A stretch of 64,000 bases of DNA from Odiellus spinosus (GCA_963920705.1 OY987227.1:18563434-18627433), one strand, 5' to 3'; counted from the stretch's first letter, positions 25,856 through 38,798 are shown. Notes: a model not told the origin generated them from the sequence alone. Numbers and translations: made by a program.

Positions 25856-28246
25856 TTAAGACAGTTAATTATTTATAATTTTAAAACCCAACTTACTTTG
25901 ACCCTAACTGGAAATTACTATACTAATCTATAAATATATATAAACTGAGCTCAATAAGCCATATTAACCTCATTAATTATAATTAAAAATCAGCTCTCGC
26001 ATCACATTTAATGTTAAAATGTATGACCAGAAGATGGTAACGGTACTCATTGATGATTAATTATGTTTTGTACGGGTATATTTATTATATGAGCGCCGAA
26101 ATTAAGCCTTCTATAATCTAGGGTATTCGCTGATTGGTCCTTAATTGGCTTAAACAAATCCGGTTAAGAAACAGGCTCAGTTCCCCTCGTGTGCGGAAGA
26201 TTATGCGTCATTGTGCATAGTGAATTCCCTTTAACTATATAGAAATCAGCCTTACTTCGCACTAAGACAAAGGCAAGGGACATCCTTTTAAGTCTTTCAG
26301 TTAATATAATGATCTGACATTGATTTCCGGTATAGAACCTTAATTCTGAGGACCCGGGGAGAATTTAGTTTACCTAATAAATGCATCGTTCCGTCCCCGC
26401 TTCCTCCTGTGGTTCCGCTATCTCTATCAGCAGTGAATGGTCTCAATTAAGAACTGCAAATATATACTACACTTGGAGGAAACTAAGGTACATATGGCTG
26501 TTTGGACATATATTGAGGTACTTTGTAATACAAGATCAGTCCCAAAAATCAACGCGTTCAAAGTTAGGTTCCACACTTTAATTAAATCTTTGCAATAGAT
26601 GATATTCAGACAAGGTTTTTACACGCAGACATCCTAAACTAAGTCTAATTAGTCTATTTCGAATTTAAGATTGCAATACCTTTAAATCTAAGCTCTATCC
26701 TCTATCTTTGCGCTTTCGTTTCATTTAGATATACAGGGGAACCAAGTTTTGTACGTAATGTCATCACGAATTGATTTAGTTTCTATAGTTAATCACCTTT
26801 AGCTTGGAAAAAGTAATTATAATCGCTGTAATTATTTTTCTTTGAAATATATTAAAGGCAGTTAAGCTGTAATACGTTCTGAATTCTCAGATTGATCCCA
26901 ACTATTTTATTTACCAATTGGAACTAATGAAGCCAAAGGCGGAGAGTTCCAATCCTCTGTCTGTAGTCTATTCCATCACGAGTCTATGCAACATGTTCAA
27001 ATCTATCGTCTATCTGTATACAATTTGATTTGCGCTATTATAAGAATGAAATTGGAACCTGGCTTAATATCTGCTCTAATCTTACCATGAAACTGACAAA
27101 TACTCGTGTTGAATAGTACTACTTTTTTCCCCAAATATGTTTGTCATAATGATTTCATCCGCTTCGGCTTTTCTCAGTACGTAAACTCATTTTGAATCGA
27201 AGTGCATAGCACTTCCTAGCTCTGTGAGAGTTTGAACTGCATAGTAAATATCGTACATATACTATCAGGCATTTCAATTTAGGAACCTCCAGTCTATACA
27301 CTCGGATGCTTATAGCTATGGGTTGACCCTATATGACGTGAAGCTTTTACCAAGCTGCTTCCGGTTAAAGTTGAAGAGAGATCCTGTAGAGTATTATAAA
27401 CGTTGAGCTAGCTTTCCACTTGATCAAGTCGCAGCATCTGGGATTATGAAGTACATATATCGGGCAAGGCTGGTTGTATATAAGGGAAACAAGACGCCCG
27501 GCCAATAAGCTCGCGCGGGAAAGCCGATTGCCGCTAAGGATATTAAATTGATAATTTAGATTGGTTTTGAGTCCTGGACTTCGTATATTATCTGGAGAAT
27601 GCTCTCTACGTGCCCTATAGTCAATTGGATGGTGTAACTTTAGTTAAGATTGTCACAACGCAGTCAGAATCTATATATGTTCTAGGAACGTTTACGCAAT
27701 GTCAGCGAGTGTCTTTGTCTTCTTGGTATAGTTAGTTTCTTATATAGAGGTTGAGCCTCGAGGTAATTTAGCCTCGTTTGGTACCCGATTTATTCTGATT
27801 GTATTATAATACTATTCGATACGGTTCTGAATGTTTCCGAAACGTTTGGCTCTAAAAACCTTTAACTTTTTCCAAAAATCAAATTAACCACTAGACTTTG
27901 AAACCGTTTTGAAACGGTTTTGAATGTTCAAATCAACTTTTCAAGGTCAAAATAATTTTTTTTGACAAAATATCTCTTGTGTTAACCTCAACATTTTACA
28001 ATTTGACCTTTGAAACCAGTTTCATCGTTAACAGCCGACCACAGTATAAAGTATATAGCAATGACATACACCTTATAAATAATAAATTATGGTTATTATG
28101 CTAATTGATCTGTAGAAAGGATTGCATGATTTAGCATACTTGTCATAAATAATCTTTTAGTTTTTGAAACACATTTAATTACTATTCGATGCAATTATTA
28201 TAACTTTCCATTTATGGGCGAAGTTCAAATATTTTGCCTAATTAAC
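25856..28246. other. Unassigned stretch, less AT-rich at 26340-27800
   Basis: The composition is more balanced than its surroundings, which might mean an old retroelement or other insert. I could not recognise any reverse transcriptase, integrase or gag motif in the frames I read. The decayed family C element at 27880 lies at its right end. Confidence 0.4.
27880..28035. mobile_element. Family C MITE, decayed
   Basis: Contains TTTGAAACCGTTTTGAAACG, AATGTTCAAATCAACTT, CATTTTACAATTTGACCTTT and TTGAAACCAGTTTC, in the order found in the 50117 copy. The ends are worn, so limits are approximate. Confidence 0.5.
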
Positions 28247-28250
28247 TTAA

Positions 28251-28815
28251 AGTGAGGATGTCACCATTCTTGAATTATTTAAGTGTAGTATCAAAACCAA
28301 TATTTAAAATTTTACACCTTTGAGATGACGAGATTTTAAGAAACTTTAAAATTAAAATGACGTAAATGTATCATTTTAATTTTTGTCCACTTCGACATGA
28401 CGTAGAATGTTTCTGTCACGTAAGAGACAACTTCAACGAAGCACGAGTTATGTCCACGGAGTTAAACATTGGCACAAGCGACTTGGTTGAAATTGTTGGC
28501 AATTAACGATAAATTTCGAATGAAAGACTAGTCTTTCTTGATTCAGTAATTTCACTCAAAGACCGCGCGAAAGTGATCATGCCTGAGCGCGCGAGCATCA
28601 ATTGTTGGCTCTATAACTACTGCGTGCCCACAATGATGACGTAGAAATGCAGGAAATGTTTATTTTAAAAACTTGGCGATTTTAAAATATTAATTTTTAT
28701 CTTTATATTTTTTTCTCTCTATTTCATATGATTTGGATTGCTTTTTAACGATCTTTCCAAAAATGCTACTCATATTCCATTTAGAACTCGTGAAAAATCC
28801 GTGATAGTCTCACTT
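28251..28815. mobile_element. Family B MITE, complete, opposite orientation
   Basis: TTAA borders (28247-28250 and 28816-28819) with ends AGTGAGGATGTCACCATT and CCGTGATAGTCTCACTT. The interior is the reverse complement of the 25318 copy (CAAAGACCGCGCGAAAGTGA, ATGCTACTCATATTCCAT), which sets its orientation. It carries GCGCGCGAGC and TATAACTACTGCGTGCCC in the middle. Confidence 0.88.
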
Positions 28816-29057
28816 TTAAGTTCGATTATTTATTAATTCCTTTGAGTCGTTCGGCCCAGTTTTCCCTTCGCTTAACTATATATTAACGTTGATTAGGAAA
28901 CTCAATTTAATTTGGCATGTTGCTGGTTCGATAAATAGACTTAACTCTCAAGAGATTTAAAGATCTATACGATCCGAAAGTGTTTCCACTGCTTCCATTA
29001 AACTTAATTTAAAGAAACCCTTCAAACTATGAAATATATTATCTTTTCATAGTGTCA

Positions 29058-29855
29058 CAGTGCCGGATTAACACCCTTGGGGGCCCCTAGGCACTCGATT
29101 TTCGGGGGCCCCTTACCAGGAGCGAGTCACTTTCTATTATTAGCATTTATTGGACATTAGCTGATAATCTCTGTTATTTCAAACCATAACGGCTAAACCG
29201 GCAATCAAGGGCCGTGAAGGACGAACAACCAAACAAGAACTAAAAATTATAGATCTGTAGTTTTCTGCGAGCCTAAACCGGCGGCCCAACCCGTCCCAGC
29301 CTGCCTAACCGCCACAAGAAAAAAAACTTCCCGCGTATCAAACAGAGTCGAAGATAGATAACCTACGAAAGCTAAAGCTTAGAGAAGCCTGTGGGTGATG
29401 CTTTCTATTTTTGCCGGTTGACGAATTTGAAAGACTGAAAGTAACTTTCCGATTCAACCCCCTCTGCCACTAAGTATGGTTTCGATAGAAATTGAATTAG
29501 AATAAACAGAATAACTAAGAATAAGAGAATTAAATGATTTATTTAAATGCTGAAGCCGAGGAGGGGTCGGACACTCGTCATTTTTGTGATTTTTAATGGA
29601 TTTCGTGATTTCGAGCCTATTTTTGGGAGTGATTTTGGGATTTCAATGTTAATTTCCCGTAGAGAACTTTTCGTGACTTTTGATTTCGGTCAAAGTGTAC
29701 GGGATTTTGGCAAGTGTCCGACCCCTCGGCTGAAGCACCATGTAGTGAGGCTAACTCTTGGCCAAATGGCGTCATCGCTTCGGGGTCGGGGGCCCCCTTG
29801 ACCCTTGGGGCCCCTAGGCACGTGCCTAGTGTGCCTAGTTGGTAATCCGGCACTG
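29058..29855. mobile_element. Non-autonomous hAT transposon with complete ends and 8-bp target duplication
   Basis: The ends are inverted repeats, CAGTGCCGGATTA and TAATCCGGCACTG. The bases on each side are identical, TAGTGTCA at 29050-29057 and 29856-29863: the 8-bp target duplication expected of hAT elements. Subterminal blocks on both sides carry GGGGCCCC and CCTAGGCAC, a style common in animal hAT elements. The 798 bases contain no transposase reading frame, so it would need a partner for movement. The intact duplication and ends suggest a fairly young insertion. A second element is nested in it (29557-29728). Confidence 0.93.
29557..29728. mobile_element. Small MITE (family F) nested in the hAT element
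   Basis: This 172-bp element has inverted ends CGAGGAGGGGTCGGACACT and AGTGTCCGACCCCTCG. It is flanked by a perfect 8-bp direct repeat, GCTGAAGC, at 29549-29556 and 29729-29736. The interior is T-rich with repeated GTGATTT and TTTCG words and codes for nothing. Relatives are at 43156-43284 and, decayed, near 57000-57115. The 8-bp duplication suggests hAT-type mobilisation, but the ends differ from the host element's. Confidence 0.85.
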
Positions 29856-29863
29856 TAGTGTCA

Positions 29864-31397
29864 TATTTAAAAAAAAAAAAAAAGATTTTTTTTGAAACTA
29901 AATATCTCCGTGTGTTTCTCGAGTTAAGATTTAACTACTTTTTATCGCCTATAAGGTTTAATATTTTGTAATAATCCGCCTTTACTTTCACTAGTTTGCA
30001 AATTGCCCGTGAATGATGAACCCCAAAGTATATAGCCCATTATATCGACGCTGTCTCGAAAGTAATAGGTAAAACCGTGTAACATGATGGCAGTTCTATG
30101 CTAAGACTGTGTTATGGCTCGCGGAGAAATAACGTAAAGTGCCAGCATTGTGCTCGTAAAAATAGGGTTAACGTAAAAGGGTCGTATAGACATTAACAAG
30201 TCTTCTGCTATGCAACTATACATACAATATACTGTATAGTAATATAACCATTAAACCAGGTTCAGGCTAAGCTCCTTAGTATTGATTTGGCATAAAATAT
30301 CATTTACGGTCTGGTCCTTAAATGAATCTTGACAGGTTAGTCCCTATCTTTTTCACCTCTGGTGCTGAAGAGATAGTGAAACGTAAATTTTACTCCATAT
30401 ATATTAGAAACGGAATCCACCTTAATGGTTGCTGAATTTTAAAAAATCCATTTAGTTATTTAGTTTGTGGGAGAGATTGTTCGCTTACAGGAGATACCAT
30501 CCTCCGGACGCCATTCAAAGGTGCTCATGGTTTTTAACCCCTTCCCCTGGGGCATAACAAAACATTTACGTTTTGAGCCAAAAGTGGCGCCCTGATTGTA
30601 GCCTTTTCTCTGAGCGATAACCAAACACCACAATTGGGCACCCACTAATGCTCCCCCGCCAAACTGGTCTGAATCTGGCCCTGTGCGTCGCTGCACGCGG
30701 GATTTGATTCCTACAAAATACCCCAAAGAAAATTTAATGCGAGTATCATCATTCGCTCGTGTTTAAACTAGATTAAATTAAATCTCATTATAATTTTCAT
30801 TTAAATAAAATTATATAGATAGTCTGTTTAAATCTATATAAACTCTGAAGTGATTTGTCCTAAGCGAGTCCTAAGCTTCCCATTTTGCCAAATAGAATGG
30901 GAAATAAAGCAGAGTTCTCGCCGAATATGTAAAACCATGCCACCGGCTGCTGACGATTTTGGGAACGTCATGGAGTTGAAGGAGTTAAGTTTTTATTGTT
31001 AAAAACTGTAACTATGACTTCTTATTTAATTCTAACGACTACAATAACGTAATTGTCTCGAATGTCCAGGGTATTTTTAGCTAAAGAAAAACAATCCTAA
31101 GTTGTTCATTTCATTAGTTCTTTAATGGAAGGACGGTCTTTCCCTTTTGAAATATAGATCGTGTCTTAATGCTTTTGTCGAGTGTGTGCCGAAAAATCCA
31201 TTTTGAGAATATTAAGGCATATTTTTCCAGCTTCGGGGTCTGGTAACTCTTGTTGCGTCATTAATGGCCTTTCCATTTGATCTAATTAAGCTTTTTTAAA
31301 AACGTTACATTCTTCTCGTAATTAGACCTATTTCGTTTCTCTGGGGAACAAAAAGAGTATTTATTCTGACGACCGAATTTTTTTTTTATCTTTACAG
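29864..31397. other. Upstream flank or intron of prohormone-4
   Basis: It contains the unassigned GC-richer block and otherwise unique AT-rich DNA. The missing first exons of prohormone-4 were looked for here and not found. A pyrimidine-rich tract and TTTACAG at the end form the acceptor of the LDLa exon. Confidence 0.5.
30470..30720. other. GC-richer unassigned block upstream of the LDLa exon
   Basis: The block carries a minus-strand open frame of 88 codons with GPDSDQFGGGALVG. Neither the protein nor the DNA is one I recognise, and it has no splice-consistent neighbours. A transposon fragment is the likeliest explanation. Confidence 0.3.
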
Positions 31398-34300
31398 CGG
31401 AATTAGATCCCGCGGACCGATGTCAGCCAACCAAACCTTTCCGGTGTCCAACTTCAACTCCCGGAAATCCCTTGTGCATCTCCATTCAGTACTTGTGCGA
31501 CGGCGCTGCTGATTGTCAGGATGGTTACGACGAAGACCCAAGACTCTGCACCGCCGGTAAGCATTTCAGTGTTAAAAATTATACTTAAATTGTGGTATGA
31601 TTTACAGGATGCTAATTTGTTTATTTTATCAAGGTGTTGTTTGGTTTGTTAACTATGTTTTAATTAGAAGAGTCACTTAATAAGAAAATGACGAGCTTTG
31701 ATTGGTTTATGACTGATATTTGTTTGGGGGGAAGGGAATGGAGTTGTACTAGACGCTTAATTATCAGGCAATATTCGACTCTAACACAGTACGTAGCTTG
31801 AATATCGACCTTTTGGCGCAAAAAGGTTAAGTTTGACATACGTGTCCGAAATTATATTTCTTGCGAATTTTGAGCTCAAGGTCAGATGTACTGCCGTAAA
31901 TTATTTGAAGGAAATATATTTTCTCGTGAAGTTAATGAGTTTACTTGTAAAATCCATTTTTATACAGTCTTACATCAATTTATATTCCTGAAACGTAGGG
32001 TTACAAACTCGAGTGCTTTCTTAAAAAAGGCTTTTCGCATCGCTTTGTTGAAGTGCGTTTAAGAATCTTTTAGTTTAAACGGTGCTTTTCCATTAACCGG
32101 TAAAAAAATTATTAATGTAAACTAGCTTTTTCTCAGATTAAAAACTATGGTTCGTACGATTTCGGTTAGGTCTTTTTTTTTAGATTTACATTTTTATTTG
32201 TTCCAGTAACCATATGTACAAGGATAATAGGAACAATATATAAGGTTTATGCCCCGTTTTCAATCAAGTTTTTCAAGCTTTTGTTCGCTTTTAAAAGTAA
32301 ACTTTAATAAATCGATATCCGCTACACCGTTACTCGAAGCCTGTTAAAGACCCTCTGCTCTGAAATTTGCCCCTTTAAAATACTCACCCCTTATGCACAC
32401 ACTCTAGCTTTGACTGTATAATTTGCTATGGTCAACGTCGTACGCTAAGCTAGAAAAGAAGGCGACTTTAAAGGGGGTTTAAAAATCGCAGGTAGTCCCT
32501 TTAACGTGGGTTAAACGAAAAGCTTGATTTAAGCTTCACCTTAAAGCTTCGCGCTGCACAAATGGTTCTATTTTTACAAGCAATCTTTTTTCTGAAAAAT
32601 GGTTAATTTTCAAAGCGGACCTAGCTGTACATGTATAAGTTAACGGAACAGTCAATCACATATATCTGAAAGAAGTAGCTATAGGCCTAGATATTATATT
32701 TTCGTTATAAAAGTAGGCTTATCTTTCAATCTCGTTTATTAGTTGGAGAAATCTTTATTGACGCGTAAAAAGAAGCCAACTAAAAAACGTCCGTTTTATT
32801 TGTTTTCTTTCGCCAGCCAAACGACCTCCAGTCGAAGAGACGTTGAATTTCTTGCAAACACTGATATCGAACCATGGACCCAATTACTTGGAAAAACTTT
32901 TCGGACCGAAGGCTAGGGACGCCTTGGCACCGTTAGGTGGTGTCCAGCAAGTGGCAGTAGCTCTTTCCGGTGAGTTTTTAAAACCATTTTCATTAATATT
33001 TTCTATCCATCTGTTGCACTTCTATAAGGTTTATATGAACCAAAACAATGCATGCTTAATTTCTACTATTGCTATGCTTTGCAACAAAGTAATTGATATT
33101 GGTATAATCAAATCACCAGCCTTGTTTATTTGATTGTGTAATCACATTGGAACCGATATAGGGTTTTGTTTAAGAACACACATCATTTTGTTTATTTTAT
33201 TTTTGTTGTTGATTGTGTTAATGCAACACATATTATGGGATTTAGTTGGTTGTTTAACCCGAAACTACAGAACATTTGGCTACTTTAATTACGTTTAAGG
33301 TTTCTCTAATATTAATAACCATTGTGTTCCTTAGAATTTTAATTTCCGCGTACTGCACATGGGTTAATGGGATGCTAATTTTAATTTTAATTAATTTCCT
33401 TGAAATTTTACCTTGACACATCGGAAAAAACATTTGGCCTACTTCCATGGGCGGAGCAAATAATTCTTGAACATCAATCTTTAGGTATATTGAACATTTT
33501 TATTATATATTTTGGCCAAAACAGTTTCTTTGGGTTTTGGGAGTTTTGATTTATACTAAATATTGTTTCGTCATAAATATATTTATTGCTAATGAACGTT
33601 TGCACAGAACTAATTATATTGCGCTTTTTTGATAATGTATGCTGAATTTGCATATATTATACATTTAGTTGTTTTGATGTGCATATTTAATATTGAATGG
33701 CATTTTTGCAACTTAAAAGTCCGACATAATTTACTCACTTATGCGCAAATAGCGAAATTTGCATCTACTTCTTTTGCGATTTTTGAATTTTGTTTGCTGA
33801 ATTTGCATATAAAAATGCACCTACTTCTTTTGATTTATTAATTTCGTATTGAATACGATTTTAACGACATAAAAGTTATCCTTAATGAATAGTGATTTAT
33901 TAGCAAATGGCCAAAATTAGTATCGGTTTTTACTGTAAATTTCTTTCTCAAACAAAATACTTTGAAGCGAATACACTTGACCTAATTAGTTAATTAAAAC
34001 GATCGTACACAATCTTCTCAAATGAACAAACGGTACCAATTAGAGTAAAACAAAACAAAAAAACAGTTTCAAGTATAAGTTTCCGTGCAATTTTTGAAAG
34101 AGCTCTTTCCTCAAATAAGTTTCGTTGGTTTTTCGAATTAATTAAAGGCACAGAATTTAGTATTTTTTTTTAATAGAAAAGTTCGAAGCCCAAAAAATTT
34201 GTTCCCTCCATTAGTACGCTTAAGAAATTTGTTCAGACCCCTTGATCCTAATTGGCATTTCCGCCTTTACTACCTCTACCCCCTTCCCTAAAAATCTTTC

Positions 34301-36785
34301 TTTAAATTGGAAGATTTGCTGGTCGAGCCGCCAGCCAATCTAGCTATCTCTTTTTTTCTTATTTTATTGGGACCCAGTTCTTAAAGATTTTCTAATGAAA
34401 GAAGAGACCATGATAGCGGACGTTGGTCTTTATGCCTTTGTTTAATTATTCAAGTGCCACCGACGATTCGATTGTTCGTCCTTCCTCTTTTCCCGCCCGG
34501 TTACTTTTTAAATTGAAAGAGAGACGAATTAAAGAAAACTAATCAGTTTGCTTTGTTTAAAATGAAAGTTTTATTTTTAAACATCAGTTGAAAGGTTCAA
34601 ACGGTTTAAAGTAATTTGGAGTTTTCATTTCTTTAAAAGAGAATGTAACCTAACAAGTGATTTTTTAATCGATTGCTTATTGTTTCAATAACCCTAATCC
34701 ACCAGAAAAAAAATTGCAAAAAAATATTAAACTAGATATAAATCTAAAACTTTCCTGGAAATAGGCTTAGCTGGATTCATAGTAATCCTGAATTTCTTCG
34801 CAATGATGGGTCAGCGACCAATCGAATGTTATTTGAAGTCTCATGGAGATCTCGCCTTAACTATGGACCTAGGCTCATTGGTCGCTGGCACATCAATGCG
34901 AAGAAATTCGGGATCTCCATGAATTAAGCTAAGCCTATTTTCCGAGTAAGTTTAACTTATTTGTTTAACGATGGATTAGTCTTATTTAAAGGTTAAGTAA
35001 TCGCTCTTTGTTAGGTTGCTTTCTCCCTTTAAGAGAAACAGTTTATTAAATATTCGTTTTTTGGGATAGCTTTTGATTTTGCGTTTCAACCTCCCTTAAA
35101 ATTTTCGCGCGAAAATTAGCATATCTTTTTTTCACTTCGTTATTAATTTATGCGTGGACAGAGATTTAACTCTATAGTCAAGTTTCCCATGCTTCAAAAG
35201 TTTTTTTTTCCTGATCGAATGGCTAATTTTGAATCTTCTAAAAACCATGTTGCACGTAAATTTTGGTCTTAAGTGTTGTTTTTTTTTTGGCTTGAATCTT
35301 ATTACTTAAAAGCACAAAAGTTTTCACGCTTTTATCGGAACGCTATTGTAAAAATTCGGGGCTTCTTTCGTTCACTTAGCAATTTTCAATTGAAATCTGA
35401 GACATTTGAACGCGTTGTATAAATTATATGTTTATACTGTTACGGTTTATTGACCTTTTAATTTATCAAGGGGGAGAAAAGGAAATAAAAAAACCTCGGT
35501 TTTTGTAGAACACTATTTAATAACATATATCTTGATTCTCTCACTCTCCTCCCCTGGGACTGTCTTATCTTTATCATTTGAAGTTTGCTCTATGGCCAAT
35601 GCTTCCCTTAAGTTTAGTGATGATAACCGCTGAAAGAAATAATATAAGAAGGATGCCAGTAATCTAGGAAATTGTAACAAGGGTCTGACAAACCTTAAAA
35701 AAGGTAGAAAATTTTGTGCCAGCTTCAAAACCTGGAAAAATCTAGGAATGTTGACCCAAAATCAAAGAAATATATATTCGTAATTTTTTGGGAAAATCAG
35801 GGAAAGGTTTGAGGTACCACTATGTTTGTGCTAATGAGTAGTTTAAGAATGCTTACCCTCTACGATGGGATGTAGGTATTACATAAGGAAAAATCGAAAA
35901 ACAACTAGTCGCGAAAAGCACTTTGAAAACTTGACAAAGGAAATGTGACAAAATGAAGGTGACAAAAGGAATGGACATAAATCTCTTCAGGCTTTATGGG
36001 CTTGACCATCTTTCTGGGAAACATACCAACAATACAGGGAGGTTATGAGACTCGTTACGCAGGAAAAACGTTAGGGAGATCCAATGTCACACTTCTCTTC
36101 TTATCTTCTGATATCGTTATAGATCTTTTTGTTAATAAACGTTTTTTGTGTAGGTTTATATATTTAGGCCGATGTCTAGGCGGTTTAGCCCAAAATATTA
36201 AAATTTAAAATGAGGTCAGTAAACAAAATTAAGACTGCAACATATGCACTTACAAGTTTTGAGAAGTAATTAACCTTTATTTATTAATTTTCTTCATAAA
36301 TCCCGTGAATATCGATAATTTAATTCAAATTGCGTTCAACCATGGATGCTGAAATCATTCAGTATTAATTATTATTTAGTTAAAATAAAAATGGAATATT
36401 TTTTAACGAGATATTCTGTCGGAATATCTAATATATCAAAATGTTGAGATTTAGCTTTGGCTGTAGAGCAAACTCAGAAACCTTTCACATCTCGAGCACG
36501 TTTTCCGCACCTTTTAAAGTACCCCAAAGATTAAAATTCTTATACTAACCCAAATATCACTCTGGGGTATAAATTTCTTTGAATCTTAAAGAAAGCGAAA
36601 CTTTGGAAGACTTTGGCAAAGCTCTGCATCTAATGCGTTCCGATTTGGAGCATCTCCGGAATGTTTTCACCGCTGTCGAATCTGGTGACGTTTCCATGTT
36701 GAAATCATTGGGAATCCGTAATTCCGAGTTGACTGACGTTAAGTTCTTCTTGGACAAACTGGTCAACACAGGTTTTATGGACTAA
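31398..36785 (+). CDS. Prohormone-4 (IDLSRF-like peptide) precursor, 3' three coding exons (5' part not found)
   Basis: Secreted neuropeptide-type precursor. Exons: 31398-31556, 32817-32969 and 36592-36785 (stop TAA). All borders are AG/GT, and phases agree: each of the first two exons starts with two bases of a split codon and ends with one. The first exon encodes an LDL-receptor class A module with six cysteines, including PFRCP, CISIQYLCDGAADC and the acidic calcium-binding DGYDEDPRLC. The other two exons encode the conserved C-terminal domain (NFLQTLISNHGPNYL, then ALHLMRSDLEHLRNVF, ending LVNTGFMD), which I know from arthropod prohormone-4. The upstream exon with the signal peptide and IDLSRF-type peptide should end with one base of a split codon; I found no convincing candidate, so it lies in the large upstream gap or outside the window. 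Introns are 1260 and 3622 bp; the second holds a family A MITE. Whether the LDLa domain acts as a separate product is unknown. Confidence 0.93.
34637..35028. mobile_element. Family A MITE, copy in prohormone-4 intron 2
   Basis: Complete element with TTAA at both borders (34633-34636 and 35029-35032). The ends are AGAGAATGTAACC (left) and TTAGGTTGCTTTCTCCCT (right). Outer arms match other copies (AGGCTTAGCTGGATTCAT on the left, ATTAAGCTAAGCCTATTTTCC on the right is its mirror, minus a few bases). The central fold-back repeats CAGCGACCAATCG against CATTGGTCGCTGG. It codes for nothing. Confidence 0.9.
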
Positions 36786-38353
36786 AAATTAATTAATCCA
36801 AAAATAACGTAAAAAAATATTTAAAACAGAGATAAAAAATATAAATTTTATTTATTCACCGTAGACCGAATATGGTAATTAACAAGAAACATATTAAATA
36901 TGAATTCAAATTAAATTTAGAAGAAATTTAATTCTTCCTCGAAGTGAAAACGTACCCTACTTTTCATAAATTTCCCCTAATTTTCTCCTTAACCAAATTT
37001 TTAAAATATATATATTTAAGTCTTCATTAACCTTTAAATCACCCGCTTTTCTACTAATTACTAATTACCAATTACGAGGGGGGAAATTTTTGGAGGGGGT
37101 AAAAGCTGTACAGTGATTTAACAAAATACGTTAAAATTTGTAAGGTTTGATTTTAATTGTAGCGTTAATTGTTTTATAGATGTAGCATAGTTTTTAATGT
37201 TAAGTTTTAAAAGCTTAAGGTATATAAGCTTAGTAACTTGGGTTCACTAAATTTCTAGTAAAAGTAATATATATATATTTCTACATATATAATTATTATT
37301 AAATATTTAATTAAGCTTGGCTTAAATGTGTATAAATATAATTTAAATTATTAGAAGTAATAGTAAGAGATCGAGGGAAACAAATTAAACCAAAGAATGT
37401 TAAATATTATATTGCATAAAGGAAAAACAAATATATTTATATATATTTTGGGGAAAGGTTCGTGTGATATAATGTGGGATTTAAATTATTTTTCAGTCAC
37501 CTAATATTTTTTTTTTATTTCTTAAATATATGTATTAAAAATATAAATCTCGAATAGTCGCGGGCACCCATTTCATCTAAAAAGAAAAATTCATGAATTT
37601 AAAGTAGGAAAAAACCCAAAAAAAATTCTATATAGGATATATAGGCCTAGTATCTCAACGAAAAAAAAACTAATAATAATAAATATATAAAATTCTTTGC
37701 GCTATATTAAGAAGATAAAAAAACCTGCTGAGATAATCAAATTAGGGAAAGCTGACGTAACATCCGGTTGTAGATGACGTCATCGAGTCTTTTTAAAAAT
37801 ATTTTTTTCAATTTAATTTTAAATTAAATTCCAAAATACCCTCCTCTCCGAAAATTCACCAAATTTTTCCAAACATCTTATAAATAAAAAAAAAAAAAAA
37901 ATACAGCAAATGAGGATTCCCAATATATTTAATTCATTTTTCTTATTTAAAGAAATATATATTTAGAGATAGATTTAAGATTAGTTTCGTTGTTTAATCT
38001 TTATGGATTAAACCCTCATATATACATAAATATATATAATTCATTGTAGTAACATATTTTTTTTCGCTTGCCTAGATGTATTTTAAAAAGAGAGTTATAA
38101 AATAGAAATGAAATTAAAAAAAAAAAAACATAAATTTGAAATGCGAATTCGAAAACAATATTCGAGCAAATTAGAATTATGTTATAGTACGTGTCAATAT
38201 GGACCAACAAATGTAAAATAAAATTAAGCTTGTTAACAAGTTGTGGGAAAGCATATTATATACACCCTTATATAGTTCTATTTTGGACTCGTAAAAATAT
38301 TCGTATAAACAATATTAAAACAGACCGAAGGTTTCTGGGGAATTCGCAGTTAA

Positions 38354-38600
38354 GTTGAGGCTGTCATCATTTTCTCGAAAAACTCAAGATAAAAATTTTA
38401 ATAAGTGTGTGAACGCGTTTTAAAATTTTATTAAATTTAAATAAATAATAAACGGCTTCTGGTTGGCTGCAGGAAGTACAGCTATTATAGAATTTTGTCC
38501 GTGATATATCTCGAAATGGAGTTAAGCCTAATTTCGAAACTTTTTGATGATTAACTGCGAATTAACGCGAAACCTTTGGTGAGTTTTCATAATGTTTTAA
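38354..38600. mobile_element. Family B MITE, left-end fragment
   Basis: TTAA (38350-38353) followed by GTTGAGGCTGTCATCATTTT is a family B terminus. The interior is not clearly alignable, and the right limit is uncertain. Confidence 0.5.
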
Positions 38601-38798
38601 TGATTATTTTATTAGACCTATTTTATTAAAAATAACTTATCATAGTCTAGTATCGTACAATTTTCCTTATCGTTCAAGGATTGATTTTTACCATAATTTT
38701 AATGGTCTATTAGGAAATCAATCTTATTTCCTCACGTCTGGCTCTCATCTCTTCAATTCTTTCTCCATGATTTAACATTCGTAGATATATTCTTATAC

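Noticed and set aside
35513-35728. 71-codon minus-strand frame in prohormone-4 intron 2
   Set aside because: No domain. The DNA around it (AAACCTGGAAAAATC, GGAAAATCAGGGAAAGG) looks like an old repeat, but I could not define its limits.
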